Shown: positions 1 through 9,625 of the stretch, one piece after another
Position numbering within the stretch: the stretch's first letter is position 1
Layout of the letters: the number at the start of each line of letters is the position of its first letter
From: Aquicella siphonis
GTDB lineage: Bacteria; Pseudomonadota; Gammaproteobacteria; DSM-16500
Assembly (NCBI RefSeq): GCF_902459485.1
Contig: NZ_LR699119.1
Location: forward strand, 620,001 to 684,000
Reading direction: 5' to 3'
Length of the DNA stretch: 64,000 bases
Notes under the pieces: generated by a model
Seen by the model: only the letters and a program-made list of their open reading frames with translations
Told to the model about the DNA's origin: nothing
Databases searched by the model: none
Made by a program: the position numbers and the translations under genes

Positions 1-1
1 C

Positions 2-217
2 ACGCCCATGCTGCGGCGTGTCATCAATGAATTGCATGAGCGATATCCCGAGCAATTTTCCGCGAACAAGGAATCCGTTTACCAAAGCAGTGTGCCATTG
101 AATCGTTTCGCTGCCCCGGTGGAAATCGCCTGGGCCATTGTATTTCTGGCGTCGGATGCCGCTTCTTTTGTGACGGGTACGGTAATGTCTGTTGATGGAG
201 GTTTTGTAGCACAATGA
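2..217 (+). CDS. Short-chain dehydrogenase/reductase, C-terminal part (5' end outside window)
   Basis: The reading frame is open to the left edge of the window, so the methionine at position 8 is probably internal. The visible part ends with the typical SDR C-terminus: a proline-rich substrate loop, then a helix with [10 protein letters not shown] and the final strand VDGGF. The cofactor-binding and catalytic residues lie outside the window. Its stop overlaps the start of the next SDR gene by four bases (ATGA), so the two are translationally coupled and probably act in one pathway, which cannot be named from this sequence. Confidence 0.85.
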   Translation, partial: TPMLRRVINELHERYPEQFSANKESVYQSSVPLNRFAAPVEIAWAIVFLASDAASFVTGTVMSVDGGFVAQ

Positions 218-954
218 TGATACACGACAAGCTGGATAACCGGGTCGTCTTTGTGACTGGCGGCTCTCGCGGCATTGGCAAGGCGATAGTAGAAAAATTT
301 CAATCCCATGACTGGCGGGCGGCAACCTGTTCAACCACAGAGGAAGGCGTACGGGGAAGCGGGGCGGATTGGGGCATGGTGTGTGATGTGTCTGATCCGG
401 CGCAGGTGCGCGCGGTGATTAACGCACTCATTTCCCGGTTTGGCCGCCTGGATGCAGTCATTAATAATGCCGGTCTGGCGGGGTCTGAAAGTTTGGGACC
501 TGACGAAGACATTGAGAACTGGCACCGTGTCATCAGTGTAAATCTCAATGGAACTTATTATGTCTGTCAGTCTGCCCTGGCGCATTTGCCGGATATGACA
601 GGCCGCATCGTCAATATCGCTTCTGTCTTGGGCCTTAAAGGCGTTCCGCAAGCCGGGGCTTATTGTGCCGCCAAACACGGGGTGGTGGGATTGACCCGGG
701 CGCTTTCGCATGATCTTGCTCCGCGGCACATTACGGTCAATGCGATTTGCCCGGGATGGGTACGCACGGACATGGCGGTAAACCGCATGCGTGACATAGG
801 ATTGAAAGAAAGCAGTCTTGCGCAGTCTGTTCCCTTGGGGCGATTCATTGAACCGCATGAAGTAGCGGACCTGGCTTATTTCCTGATTGCTTCCGAAGCG
901 GGCGCAGGCATGACGGGGCAGGCGCTGGTTCTGGACGGCGGAGTGCTGGCATAA
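214..954 (+). CDS. Short-chain dehydrogenase/reductase, FabG-like
   Basis: A complete 246-residue classical SDR, the usual length. Visible landmarks are the TGGSRGIG dinucleotide-binding loop near residue 15, the NNAG motif near residue 86, the catalytic Ser (VNIASVLG) and YCAAK with the catalytic Tyr and Lys, then the PGWVRTDM loop and the VLDGG C-terminus. It probably reduces or oxidises a carbonyl/hydroxyl group with NAD(P)H in the cytoplasm. The FabG-like (3-oxoacyl) label is only a family resemblance. It overlaps the upstream SDR by ATGA, which implies one operon. Confidence 0.9.
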   Translation: MMIHDKLDNRVVFVTGGSRGIGKAIVEKFQSHDWRAATCSTTEEGVRGSGADWGMVCDVSDPAQVRAVINALISRFGRLDAVINNAGLAGSESLGPDEDIENWHRVISVNLNGTYYVCQSALAHLPDMTGRIVNIASVLGLKGVPQAGAYCAAKHGVVGLTRALSHDLAPRHITVNAICPGWVRTDMAVNRMRDIGLKESSLAQSVPLGRFIEPHEVADLAYFLIASEAGAGMTGQALVLDGGVLA

Positions 955-1039
955 GCCTGTTCTCGAAAGAAGATCCAGGCGCTGACAGCTCGGAATGGGC
1001 CCTGTTTCACGATTCTTTTCCATCAGCCGCTTCTAATCG

Positions 1040-1067
1040 TTGATATTTTTCTGAGAATCAGTAATAT
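1040..1067 (+). promoter_or_regulatory. Candidate sigma-70 promoter for tRNA-Lys
   Basis: TTGATA (1040-1045) and TAATAT (1062-1067) are separated by 16 bases. The site lies about 50 bases upstream of tRNA-Lys, in the gap after the SDR gene. This is a motif match only. Confidence 0.4.
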
Positions 1068-1119
1068 ATGCGGCTCTGCCAGAGTGATGTTTGTTTATCA
1101 TTTTGTTGTCCATCATGCC

Positions 1120-1192
1120 GGGTCGTTAGCTCAGTCGGTAGAGCAGCAGGCTTTTAACCTGTTGGTCCTGCGTTCGAATCGCAGACGACCCA
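1120..1192 (+). tRNA. tRNA-Lys (anticodon TTT)
   Basis: A 73-base cloverleaf is visible. The acceptor arm GGGTCGT pairs with ACGACCC, the D arm has AGTCGGTA, and the anticodon stem GCAGG/CCTGT encloses loop CTTTTAA with anticodon TTT at 1153-1155. The T arm CTGCG-TTCGAAT-CGCAG follows, with discriminator A. CCA is not encoded. No integrase or repeat of this tRNA is seen next to it. Confidence 0.97.
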
Positions 1193-1309
1193 CTTGAAAT
1201 CCTCTCTATTTGTGTTTCTGCAAAAAAAGCGAACAGTTTGCTGTCCAGGAGATGCCTGGCTTGCCATTGGGCTGCAAACGCGCAATCCATTCATGGTGTA
1301 TAATGTTGA

Positions 1310-1337
1310 CTTGAACTTTCTGAAACTGACCTTATCT
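1310..1337 (+). promoter_or_regulatory. Candidate heat-shock (sigma-32-like) promoter of clpB
   Basis: CTTGAA (1310-1315), a 14-base spacer and CCTTATCT (1330-1337) resemble the sigma-32 pattern CTTGAA-N13-17-CCCATNT, though the -10 part is imperfect. The position, 32 bases before the clpB start, and the heat-shock identity of the gene support it. It is not a strong match. Confidence 0.35.
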
Positions 1338-1368
1338 TTAGAAATATAATCTTTAGAGGGTTGACTGA

Positions 1369-3960
1369 ATGCGCATGGACAAATTGACCAGTAAGTTCCA
1401 GACGGCGTTGGCAGACGCGCAATCACTCGCGTTGGGTAATGATCACGCCGTGATTGAGCCTATGCATGTGTTAAAAGCATTAATGGATCAGGAGGGCGGC
1501 AGCGTTTCTTCCATTCTGTCCAAAGCGGGCGTCAATACTTCAAAATTGCGCTCCGAGCTGGATTCGGCCATCAAGCGTCTGCCAAAAGTGGAAGGCACCG
1601 GCGGTGAAGTGCACGTTTCCAATGAATTGAACCGAATATTGAATCTGACAGACAAGCTTGCCCAAAAGCGTAAGGACCAGTACATATCCAGTGAATTGTT
1701 TCTGCTTGCTGCGACCGAAGACAATGGAACGCTGGGCGATATCCTGCGCAAGTGCGGCGCGATAAAATCCACTGTGGAAAAAGCGATAGACGAGGAACGC
1801 GGCGGGCAAAAGGTTGAAGATCCGAATGCCGAAGACCAGCGTAATGCCCTGGCAAAATACACGATTGATCTGACGGCTCTGGCTGGTCAGGGCAAGCTTG
1901 ATCCCGTGATAGGACGTGATGCTGAAATTCGCCGCACCATTCAGGTGTTGCAGCGACGCACGAAAAACAATCCGGTTCTGATAGGCGAGCCAGGCGTGGG
2001 TAAAACCGCGATCGTGGAAGGATTGGCGCAGCGCATAGTCAACGGTGAAGTGCCCGAAGGGCTGCGTGATAAGCGGCTGCTTTCTCTGGACCTGGGTGCG
2101 TTAATCGCGGGCGCGAAATTTCGCGGTGAATTTGAAGAGCGTCTGAAGGGAGTATTGAAAGAATTATCCAAGCAAGAAGGACAAGTCATTCTGTTTATCG
2201 ATGAGCTGCATACAGTCGTGGGCGCCGGCAAGGCAGAAGGCTCCATGGATGCCGGCAATATGCTGAAACCGGCGCTGGCGCGCGGAGAATTGCACTGCGT
2301 GGGCGCAACCACGCTGGATGAATATAGAAAATACATAGAAAAAGACGCGGCCCTGGAGCGGCGTTTCCAGCGTGTCCTGGTAGAAGAGCCTTCAGTGACC
2401 GACACTATTGCCATCCTGCGCGGACTCAAGGAGCGCTATGAAGTGCACCATGGCGTGGAAATCACTGATGCTGCCATTGTCGCTGCTGCGACTTTATCGC
2501 ATAGATACATCACAGACCGAAACCTGCCAGACAAGGCGATTGATTTGATTGATGAGGCTGCCAGCAATATACGCATGGAAATCGATTCCAAGCCGGAAAT
2601 GATGGATAATCTCGAACGCCGCATCATACAGTTGAAAATTGAACGCGAAGCGCTGAAAAAGGAAAAGGACGAAGGTTCCAAAAAACACCTGGAAAAGCTT
2701 GAGTCCGATTTGCAAAAGCTGGAGGAAGAATATAAAAAACTGGAAACGATCTGGAAGGCTGAAAAAAGCAGCTTGCAGGATGCGCAATCTGTCAAGACTG
2801 AGCTGGAGAAAGCGCGCACGGAATTTGAAAGCGCGCGCCGTGCCGGTGATTTGACGCGCATGGCAGAGCTGCAGTACGGACGCATTCCTGATCTGGAGAA
2901 AAAACTTGCGGATGCCGCATCCGGTTCCCAGAAAAAAGAAACACGTTTATTGCGCAACCGGGTGACGGATGAGGAAATTGCTGAAGTGGTTTCCAAGTGG
3001 ACACATATTCCGGTTTCGAAAATGCTGGAAAGTGAAAAAACCAAATTGCTGCAAATGGAAGACGCGCTGCATAAACGTATTGTCGGTCAAAGCCAGGCTG
3101 TGAAAGCAGTGTGTAACGCCATTCGCCGGTCGCGGGCCGGGCTGGCAGACCCTAACAAACCCATAGGATCATTTCTCTTTCTGGGGCCGACCGGCGTCGG
3201 GAAAACCGAATTATGCAAGTCATTGGCCGAGTTTTTATTTGATACTGAAGAAGCGGTCATACGCCTGGATATGTCGGAATTCATGGAAAAACATTCCGTA
3301 TCTCGTTTGCTGGGTGCGCCGCCCGGCTATGTGGGATATGAAGAGGGCGGGTATCTGACTGAACAAGTCAGGCGCAAACCTTATTCTGTCATCCTGCTGG
3401 ATGAAATGGAAAAAGCCCATCCCGATGTTTTTAATGTATTGCTGCAAATCCTGGATGATGGGCGATTAACAGACAGTCAAGGGCGTACGGTAGATTTTAA
3501 AAACACTATTATTGCCATGACATCCAACCTGGGTTCTGAACTGATACAGGATATTTCCAAGCATGGCGATTATTTTGAAATGAAAGAAGCAGTGTTGAAT
3601 GTGGTAGGCAAGCATTTTCGCCCGGAATTCATCAACCGCATCGATGAAATCGTCGTGTTCCATCCATTAGATCAGGAACAGATAAAAGTCATCGCCAAGA
3701 TCCAGATTAACCGTTTGCGCGCGCGTCTGGCGGAGCGTGAATACGGCATATCCATTTCCGATGAAGCATTGGATTATTTGGCGGCGACAGGGTATGATCC
3801 CGTGTATGGAGCACGGCCTTTGAAACGCTCTATTCAGCAGCATGTGGAAAATCCGCTGGCCCAGGAAATGCTAACTGGAAAGTTTGTGCCAGGAGATACA
3901 ATCCATATTGGATTTCAGAACGACAAAATCGTTTTTTCCAAAGCCACGGCGACGGTATAA
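1369..3960 (+). CDS. clpB: ATP-dependent disaggregase ClpB (Hsp104 family)
   Basis: 863 residues, the normal length for ClpB. Domains in order are the N-terminal Clp repeat domain (1-150), the first AAA+ module with Walker A GEPGVGKT at 206-213 and Walker B LFIDELH, and a long coiled-coil middle domain (about 410-525) rich in Lys and Glu. The second AAA+ module has GPTGVGKT at 606-613 and LLDEMEKAH. The middle domain separates ClpB from ClpA and ClpC. With DnaK it extracts and refolds aggregated protein in the cytoplasm. The N-terminus [11 protein letters not shown] fits family starts. It heads a stress cluster with uspA, cbpA and cbpM. Confidence 0.98.
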   Translation: MRMDKLTSKFQTALADAQSLALGNDHAVIEPMHVLKALMDQEGGSVSSILSKAGVNTSKLRSELDSAIKRLPKVEGTGGEVHVSNELNRILNLTDKLAQKRKDQYISSELFLLAATEDNGTLGDILRKCGAIKSTVEKAIDEERGGQKVEDPNAEDQRNALAKYTIDLTALAGQGKLDPVIGRDAEIRRTIQVLQRRTKNNPVLIGEPGVGKTAIVEGLAQRIVNGEVPEGLRDKRLLSLDLGALIAGAKFRGEFEERLKGVLKELSKQEGQVILFIDELHTVVGAGKAEGSMDAGNMLKPALARGELHCVGATTLDEYRKYIEKDAALERRFQRVLVEEPSVTDTIAILRGLKERYEVHHGVEITDAAIVAAATLSHRYITDRNLPDKAIDLIDEAASNIRMEIDSKPEMMDNLERRIIQLKIEREALKKEKDEGSKKHLEKLESDLQKLEEEYKKLETIWKAEKSSLQDAQSVKTELEKARTEFESARRAGDLTRMAELQYGRIPDLEKKLADAASGSQKKETRLLRNRVTDEEIAEVVSKWTHIPVSKMLESEKTKLLQMEDALHKRIVGQSQAVKAVCNAIRRSRAGLADPNKPIGSFLFLGPTGVGKTELCKSLAEFLFDTEEAVIRLDMSEFMEKHSVSRLLGAPPGYVGYEEGGYLTEQVRRKPYSVILLDEMEKAHPDVFNVLLQILDDGRLTDSQGRTVDFKNTIIAMTSNLGSELIQDISKHGDYFEMKEAVLNVVGKHFRPEFINRIDEIVVFHPLDQEQIKVIAKIQINRLRARLAEREYGISISDEALDYLAATGYDPVYGARPLKRSIQQHVENPLAQEMLTGKFVPGDTIHIGFQNDKIVFSKATATV

Positions 3961-3976
3961 ACAAATATGTATATGC

Positions 3977-3999
3977 GGGAGCACAGTGATGGTGCTCCC
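3977..3999 (+). terminator. Hairpin after clpB
   Basis: GGGAGCAC (3977-3984) pairs perfectly with GTGCTCCC (3992-3999) around a 7-base loop, 17 bases after the clpB stop. No T-run follows, so it could be a processing or weak termination site that lowers read-through into uspA rather than a full terminator. Confidence 0.45.
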
Positions 4000-4016
4000 A
4001 CTAACTAGGGCGAGAG

Positions 4017-4454
4017 ATGACTATCATGTATAAACATATCCTGTTTGCAACGGATTTGACCGAAGATACCGAATACCTCATTGAGAAAGTACGTGCTATC
4101 CGCGGTTTCACGGGTGCCACACTCAGCCTGGTGCATGTGGTAGAACCGCTGCCAGGCTACAGTTATGCTTATCTGGGCATAGAAGACATTGAAGGCCAGC
4201 TGATTACGGAGGCGCGGCAGTCTATAGAAAAGCTGGGTGAAAAAATGAATGTAAGCAAGAACGACCAGTTTGTGGAAGTGGGGCCCACGAAAACCAAAAT
4301 TCTCAAGGTGGCTGATGATATCAGCGCAGACTTGATCATTTGCGGCAGTCACGGCCGTCATGGTTTGTCCTTATTGCTGGGTTCAACAGCCAATGCCATT
4401 TTGCACGGCGCCAAATGCGATGTCCTGACTGTACGTCTACCTGAAGAACAATAA
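4017..4454 (+). CDS. Universal stress protein, UspA family
   Basis: 145 residues, a single Usp domain of usual length. It starts with the beta strand YKHILFATDLTED and ends with the ATP-type signature GSHGRHG followed by GSTANAIL and a closing VLTVR strand. AGGG at 4007-4010 supports the start at 4017; the second ATG at 4026 is also possible. Family members are cytoplasmic, often nucleotide-binding, stress-induced proteins. It lies between clpB and cbpA, which suggests shared stress control. Confidence 0.93.
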   Translation: MTIMYKHILFATDLTEDTEYLIEKVRAIRGFTGATLSLVHVVEPLPGYSYAYLGIEDIEGQLITEARQSIEKLGEKMNVSKNDQFVEVGPTKTKILKVADDISADLIICGSHGRHGLSLLLGSTANAILHGAKCDVLTVRLPEEQ

Positions 4455-4463
4455 TCTGCCTGC

Positions 4464-5426
4464 ATGGAATATAAAGACTATTACTCAGTCCTGGGTGTGC
4501 CAAGAAACGCATCCCAGGATGATATCAAGCAAGCCTATAGACGGTTGGCCAGAAAATACCATCCAGATGTCAGCAAGGAAGCGAACGCAGAAGAAAAATT
4601 CAAAAATTTGCAGGAAGCTTACGAAGTTTTAAAAGATCCCGAAAAACGCATGGCATACGATCAGCTCGGCAGCAACTGGAAACAGGGGCAGGAATTTCGT
4701 CCGCCGCCAAACTGGGAAGGACGCACCCGTTATTATTCAACAGAGGATATGGGTGATTTTTCAGAAAGTGATCTTGGCGGTTTCAGCGAATTCTTTTCCA
4801 ACCTGTTCGGCCGGGCACGACCGGATTTTCAAGGCCACGCGGGCGGCGGTTTCAGGCAGCGCGGCAATGATCAAACTGCCAGGATCAGTATTTCACTGGA
4901 AGATGCGTTTCATGGAGTAACAAAGACATTGCAGCTGCAAATGCCGGAAGTTGACGCATCGGGTGCTATGCGATCTGCGGTGCGCACGATTAAAGTCACC
5001 ATTCCGCCTGGCGCATCCCAGGGGCAGCAATTGCGTCTCGCGAAACAGGGTGGCCCAGGGATAGGCGGAGCAGATGCGGGTGATCTTTATCTGGAAATTG
5101 AAATTCAACCGCATTCACTGTATTCCCTTGAAGGCCGTGATGTGTATTTGACTCTTCCGGTTACACCGTGGGAAGCAGCCTTGGGCGCGGAAATCAAGAT
5201 TCCGACGCTGGGCGGACGCGTGGGTTTGAAACTGACGCCGGGGTCGCAGTCCGGGCAAAAGCTCAGACTCAAGGGACGAGGTATGCCAGGCAAGCCTGCT
5301 CCGGGTGATCAATATGCCGTATTGCAGATACATACACCGCCGGCGCATACAGATGAACAACGACATCTATATGAGAAAATGGCACAAGTGATGCCGTTTA
5401 ATCCTCGCAAAGACTGGCCAGCGTGA
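4464..5426 (+). CDS. cbpA: DnaJ-type co-chaperone CbpA (curved DNA-binding protein)
   Basis: 320 residues. A J domain occupies residues 1-70 with the essential HPD in helix II/III (KYHPDVSK). A Gly/Phe-rich linker (about 75-130) follows, then two DnaJ C-terminal beta domains. There is no CxxCxGxG zinc module, so this is a type II J protein, like CbpA, not DnaJ itself. It stimulates DnaK ATPase and may bind curved DNA. The next gene encodes its dedicated inhibitor CbpM, which makes the assignment firm. The gap to uspA is only 9 bases. Confidence 0.95.
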   Translation: MEYKDYYSVLGVPRNASQDDIKQAYRRLARKYHPDVSKEANAEEKFKNLQEAYEVLKDPEKRMAYDQLGSNWKQGQEFRPPPNWEGRTRYYSTEDMGDFSESDLGGFSEFFSNLFGRARPDFQGHAGGGFRQRGNDQTARISISLEDAFHGVTKTLQLQMPEVDASGAMRSAVRTIKVTIPPGASQGQQLRLAKQGGPGIGGADAGDLYLEIEIQPHSLYSLEGRDVYLTLPVTPWEAALGAEIKIPTLGGRVGLKLTPGSQSGQKLRLKGRGMPGKPAPGDQYAVLQIHTPPAHTDEQRHLYEKMAQVMPFNPRKDWPA

Positions 5427-5438
5427 GGGATTCTCTTT

Positions 5439-5762
5439 ATGGTAAAACATGAGTTGATGATTATTGCAGATTATTCCGATGAATCGTCTCTGACGCTGGA
5501 AGAATTATGTTCTATCTGCCAAATCTCGCCTGATACAGTCCAGGAGTTCATCGCTTACGAAATTATTCACCCGGCGCAATCCAGACGTGATCAGCCGTTA
5601 TTTGGCCTGGCAGAACTGCAACGGGTTAAAACGGCGCTGCGTTTACAACATGATCTGGAAGTCAATATGGCGGGCGTTGCCCTGGTCCTGGATTTGCTGG
5701 ATGAAATGGAATCGTTGCGCGCACGCGCCGAGTTTCTGGAACGGCAGTTTGGCAAGCGTTAA
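5439..5762 (+). CDS. cbpM: Chaperone modulator CbpM
   Basis: 107 residues with a MerR-like N-terminal helix-turn-helix (LTLEELCSICQISPDTVQEF) and a C-terminal helix (LDLLDEMESLRARAEFLERQ). This is the CbpM layout, close to the roughly 100-residue family length. CbpM binds the J domain of CbpA and blocks its co-chaperone and DNA-binding activity. It lies 12 bases after cbpA, the standard arrangement. Confidence 0.92.
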   Translation: MVKHELMIIADYSDESSLTLEELCSICQISPDTVQEFIAYEIIHPAQSRRDQPLFGLAELQRVKTALRLQHDLEVNMAGVALVLDLLDEMESLRARAEFLERQFGKR

Positions 5763-5860
5763 ACCTGAACGCCGGAATGTCATCATAAGACTACTGTTTG
5801 GCTGCATGACACAGTTCGATGAACGTTCTCTAAATATCAATCATAAAAGGTTTATACCGC

Positions 5861-6778
5861 ATGATAAAATCAGGGATAGTGAGAATTCTTTGTCTCTTTT
5901 TGCTTGGAGTCAGTACTATGGCGTGGGCCAGATATTCCCAACCACTGCTGGTGATGGATATGCGCAATTCACCCGAACTGCCAAGACATTTTCGCACCAC
6001 CTCAGACTCCCTGCCCTTGAATGTGAACATCACCGGATTATCCGAGTTGCACATTGCTGGCAGCGGCCAGTTTTCCCGGGCATCACTGGAGAAAGCCGCG
6101 CGCAGGCTGAATGTGAAACGCTTTACTGTTATTGACTTGCGGCAGGAGTCGCACGGTTTGTTGAATGGAAATGCCGTGAGCTGGTATGGGCCGCGTAATG
6201 CGGAAAATGCTGGAAAAACTCCCGGCGAAATTGAAAATGACCAGTCGCGGTTACTAGTAGACCTGGGCAGCCAGGAAATCGCTGTGGTGAATAAAATTTT
6301 AAAGAAATCGGAAAATGGCGAGATTGCCGCAGTCAAACCTGCTGAGTACATGGTTCATCAAACCACGACGGAAGAAGAACTGGTGACAGGTATGGGGCAT
6401 AAATATAAACGTATTTTTGTGCAGGATTATCATGCGCCAACCAACCAGCAGGTAGACCGTTTTATCGCGTTTGTCAGAAACCTGCCGCCCAATCAATGGG
6501 TTTACCTGCATTGCCGCGCCGGCATAGGCAGAACGACGGTTTTCATGGTGATGTATGACATGATGCGCAATGCCAAATCTGTATCACTGCGTGATATTCT
6601 TGCGCGCCAGAAAGCGCTGGGCGGCAAGGATTTGACCCAGCTGCCTGCCAGGAATCATTTCAAATATCAATTGTCGGTGGACAGGTTGAACTTTATCAAA
6701 CGGTTTTATGAATATGCCCAGACCAACCAGGATCATTTTCAGACAAGCTGGTCGCAATGGCTGGAAAAGTCAGATTAA
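5861..6778 (+). CDS. Secreted PTP-like phosphatase (phytase-like cysteine phosphatase)
   Basis: 305 residues beginning with a signal peptide (hydrophobic stretch 6-22, likely cleavage after AWA). The active-site P-loop is HCRAGIGRT at 217-225, with nucleophile Cys218 and Arg224. Asp189 in QDYHAPT is the likely general acid. HCxxGxxR with an upstream D-x-H-x-x-P is the arrangement of PTP-like inositol polyphosphatases and related bacterial tyrosine phosphatases. The protein therefore probably removes phosphate from phosphoinositide/inositol phosphate or phosphotyrosine outside the cytoplasm. It stands alone, 98 bases after cbpM. The substrate is inference. Confidence 0.85.
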   Translation: MIKSGIVRILCLFLLGVSTMAWARYSQPLLVMDMRNSPELPRHFRTTSDSLPLNVNITGLSELHIAGSGQFSRASLEKAARRLNVKRFTVIDLRQESHGLLNGNAVSWYGPRNAENAGKTPGEIENDQSRLLVDLGSQEIAVVNKILKKSENGEIAAVKPAEYMVHQTTTEEELVTGMGHKYKRIFVQDYHAPTNQQVDRFIAFVRNLPPNQWVYLHCRAGIGRTTVFMVMYDMMRNAKSVSLRDILARQKALGGKDLTQLPARNHFKYQLSVDRLNFIKRFYEYAQTNQDHFQTSWSQWLEKSD

Positions 6779-6803
6779 TAGACGCGGTAACCGCTTTCAG
6801 CAA

Positions 6804-7169
6804 TCAGAAATATTCATTATATTTTTTCGCGCTGCCCTTTACCGTGTCAGCGGGATATTTTTGATTGTTAATCGCCAGCTTCTTTTCGACGGCTTCGCTG
6901 ATGTTTATCTTCATCAGGTCAGCGATGCGTGTGAGATAAAGCAGAATATCGGCTAGTTCTTCCGCGGTTTTTTCCCTGACAACGGGATCATGACAGGCAT
7001 TGTTTGACTCGCTTTCAGTCATCCACTGATAGATTTCCACCAGCTCGGCTGTTTCCACGCTTAACGCCATGCATAAATTTTTGGGATGATGAAAGCCATT
7101 CCAGTCGCGTGCATCGGCAAAATTCTGAAGCTGCGCTTTCAGACGCAGAAAATCAATGATGTCAGGCAA
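6804..7169 (-). CDS. MazG-like nucleotide pyrophosphohydrolase
   Basis: 121 residues of all-alpha NTP-PPase type. The metal-binding motif EXXE...EXXD is seen as E39/E42 and E71/D74 in ALSVETAELVE and EELADILLYL. The FxxxRDW N-terminus is like the dCTPase (RS21-C6/DCTPP1) subgroup. It hydrolyses non-canonical or excess nucleoside triphosphates to monophosphate plus PPi. The start is TTG, supported by GGAGGATAGG just upstream. It converges with the phosphatase gene, 25 bases apart. Confidence 0.85.
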   Translation of the reverse strand: MPDIIDFLRLKAQLQNFADARDWNGFHHPKNLCMALSVETAELVEIYQWMTESESNNACHDPVVREKTAEELADILLYLTRIADLMKINISEAVEKKLAINNQKYPADTVKGSAKKYNEYF

Positions 7170-7377
7170 GTCCTATCCTCCCGCTTTGGTCATAAGACTC
7201 ATTTCAGCCAAAGATATACTATGCTGTGTGTCCGGGTTTCAAGCAATAGGGATTTTGAAGGAAAAGCGAAACAATGATGGATTGTTTCATCTGCTGCGTT
7301 TATTCACGATGCGAGAAGGAATGCATGCGCCCTTCGGGTAAGAAAGGCGCATGTTTTGCGGCTGTGAGACAGTGGGG

Positions 7378-8897
7378 TTACGAACGTCTATGCGGTGATT
7401 TGCGGTCGCGGGCAAAGATTTCTGAATCCAGGGCGGCCTTCGCGATTTTTAATGCCGGAATCTGGACATTAATCTTGCCTTTGTCATCAATCCACCCCAA
7501 CTCCATGATGACTTTTTTAGTGCGTCCGCCGCCTTCATACAAGGCATGGCGCAAAATGATGGTGATTGAACGGCTGGGATTCTCTGGATCAAGACGGGGT
7601 GGATTCGCGTTTCGGAACAGGCCAAACAGGCCAAACAAATCGTCGCCCAGTTTTTCATTATATTTTTTCTTGAATGCCTCACACAGCGACCTGGCATCCA
7701 CCACCGGCTGGGTGAAATGAAACTTGTTGCGGTATTTTTTATAAAATTCATTGCCCAATAACGCATGCATGTCTGCGGTCGGATGTACATCGTCCCAGAA
7801 CATATATCCTGTGGCTGGTGACAGGTTGTTGCGAATTTCAGGCTTTTCTGAAGTGAACGGCGTGGTCAGTTTGTCTTTTTCAAAATGGCCGGGATATTTG
7901 TGTGTCTGGTTTTTTGTATCGTTGTAAATGTCAGTAAAGGTGGAGCAGACATCGAAAACATCGATTTTGCATTGAGGGTATTTTCTCCGCAGTTTTTTAC
8001 AGGCCCGCTTTAATTTATCATTAAAATAAAGGCTCACTTCATGCGCGTTTTTGCGCTCATTCTCGCCGTCAGGCCCGGTCTTGTTCTGATAGCGCGGCGT
8101 GAGTGAAAGATCCGGCAAATTAAACAAGACAAAATTCCGGTAGCCACTTGCGATGAGTTTTTCTGCATTTCGGATCCGGTCCCGTATGGCGCGGTCAGCT
8201 TCCTTTCGTGAAGGCTCCCTGTTTACTGTAATCAGGTCGTTCGCGCCGGACCACTCTACTACCAGCGTTTCCGATTTTTGTTTTTTGGTGACGGCATGCC
8301 TGTGATCGTCTTCCATTAATTTTTGCCGTTTCTCACTCAGGGTCGATAAAATGAGGCGGCTGAAAAACCGGCTGACGCTAGTGCTGGGCACCCAGCTATA
8401 ATCATGAGAAGTCAGGCCGCCTTCATCGTAACTTCTTACAAAATCGCGTCCTTGATATTGAACGTGCAAATCATTGTCCAGCGTGTAACTGTTTTGAATG
8501 CGTTTTTTAAACCGGCTGTCAGTGATGACTTCATCAGCCACGTCCATCGCATCCAGACTGTCTTCATGCGAAAATTTTCGGTTCGCATTCAGTTTCCGTC
8601 CTGTCAGAATGTCGTCAGCGACATCGGCGGCATCCAGGTGGTGTTTTCTGTGTCCGCCTAAATGCCCTTTTTTTCCGCATGCTGAATGATGAATTCATCC
8701 GCCAGCATGGCGCTGATGTAGTCGCTCCAGGCAAAACCGTTTGTAAAGCGTCCGCGCGGCGAACGCCCCGCCAGACCGCTTAACCAGGACATGGGAATTA
8801 CGCCGAACAGTTTTCTGCGGTCCATGGTTCCGCGGTCCGAAAGACTGTCTCCCATCATGACGAAATGTGAAATGGTTGGTTTGTTATTGCGTTGCAA
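7378..8897 (-). pseudogene. SGNH/GDSL lipase-type hydrolase, interrupted by a -1 frameshift
   Basis: Two frames together make one GDSL hydrolase of about 505 residues. The N-terminal frame starts with TTG at 8897 (GAGGAAC upstream), carries block I MGDSLSD with Ser18, and stops at 8658. The C-terminal frame joins without a gap if the ribosome slips back one base at the A7 run 8668-8674. It contains SGANDLI (block III) and WDDVHPTADMH (block V with catalytic Asp and His). In the first frame the run is read as GAA AAA AAG, the slippery heptamer A AAA AAG. It may be a pseudogene, a sequence error, or a product of frameshifting or slippage. Relatives include Legionella lysophospholipase-type enzymes; the substrate is unknown. 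Confidence 0.75.
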
Positions 8898-8975
8898 GCT
8901 GGAAGTTCCTCTTGTTTTCTTGGGTTTTATTTTATTTCCCGCATTGTCTGCGCTGACTGGCCTGATTCATCCGAT

Positions 8976-9359
8976 CTACTTAATAACCACTCTGCGTAAA
9001 ACCTGCTGGGCGTTTTTGGCGGTCGCTATATTCATGGAAAGATTCATCTTCACCAGTTTGCCTGTGAGCGCGTTGATGGTGGCTGAACCTGCCGGAACAT
9101 TATTAACATAGAAATGTGCTTTGCAGTTCGTGGGATTGGATGAACACACTTGCATGAGCGAACTGTATGCGACATTCTTTTGTTCGTTGGCGGAGAGCGT
9201 AAATTTACCGAAGCTGCTGGAGCTGACCTGGGCGGTAATCAAGTCATCTGATGCATTGTAAAAAATGATTTCGCCATCCGGATAGGAAGCGGCCAGGACA
9301 GTACTGGATGAGAATAGTGTAAAAAGGATAACTGACACAAAAAAGAATAAGCTTTTCAT
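8976..9359 (-). CDS. Small exported protein of unknown function
   Basis: 127 residues from ATG 9359, chosen because a signal peptide (MKSLFFFVSVILFTLFSSS, cleavage after VLA) starts there. A longer in-frame version to 9425 would bury it. The mature part is a small beta-rich domain (EIIFYNASDDLITAQV...) with two Cys (CSSNPTNC) that could form a disulfide. The start of the mature part resembles the exported protein at 32033-32440, so they may be distant paralogues. No function is known to me. Confidence 0.75.
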   Translation of the reverse strand: MKSLFFFVSVILFTLFSSSTVLAASYPDGEIIFYNASDDLITAQVSSSSFGKFTLSANEQKNVAYSSLMQVCSSNPTNCKAHFYVNNVPAGSATINALTGKLVKMNLSMNIATAKNAQQVLRRVVIK

Positions 9360-9625
9360 CAATTTTATCACCCAACGTTTTGTATTATGTATATAAATTA
9401 TACAAAAAGACCCGGATTGATGCAAACAAAGGGATGAATGTGGAATTTTTACAATATAAGCAATGACTTAGATGGGAAAGCAAGGGTGCGCTGCGGTCTT
9501 GCTGCAATAATGTTGCTTGTTTCGGGAACGTTTGGAATGTCTTCCTTGTCTTGTGCCTGTGCACTTCGCAGGTAATGAGGATATAATCGCCTTTTTTTGC
9601 CGCCAGCCGGGATAACGATTCATTT

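Noticed and set aside
331..1023. 230-residue minus-strand open frame
   Set aside because: It lies antisense to the complete SDR gene, has no ribosome-binding site and no recognisable domain.
5587..6135. 182-residue plus-strand frame between cbpM and the phosphatase
   Set aside because: It overlaps cbpM and the phosphatase signal peptide in another frame and has a low-quality composition (Trp- and Cys-rich).
7324..7353. CATGCGCC/GGCGCATG stem
   Set aside because: It lies upstream of the mazG-like gene's start side and downstream of the broken GDSL gene, but the T-run is on the wrong strand for the latter and no plus-strand gene needs it.
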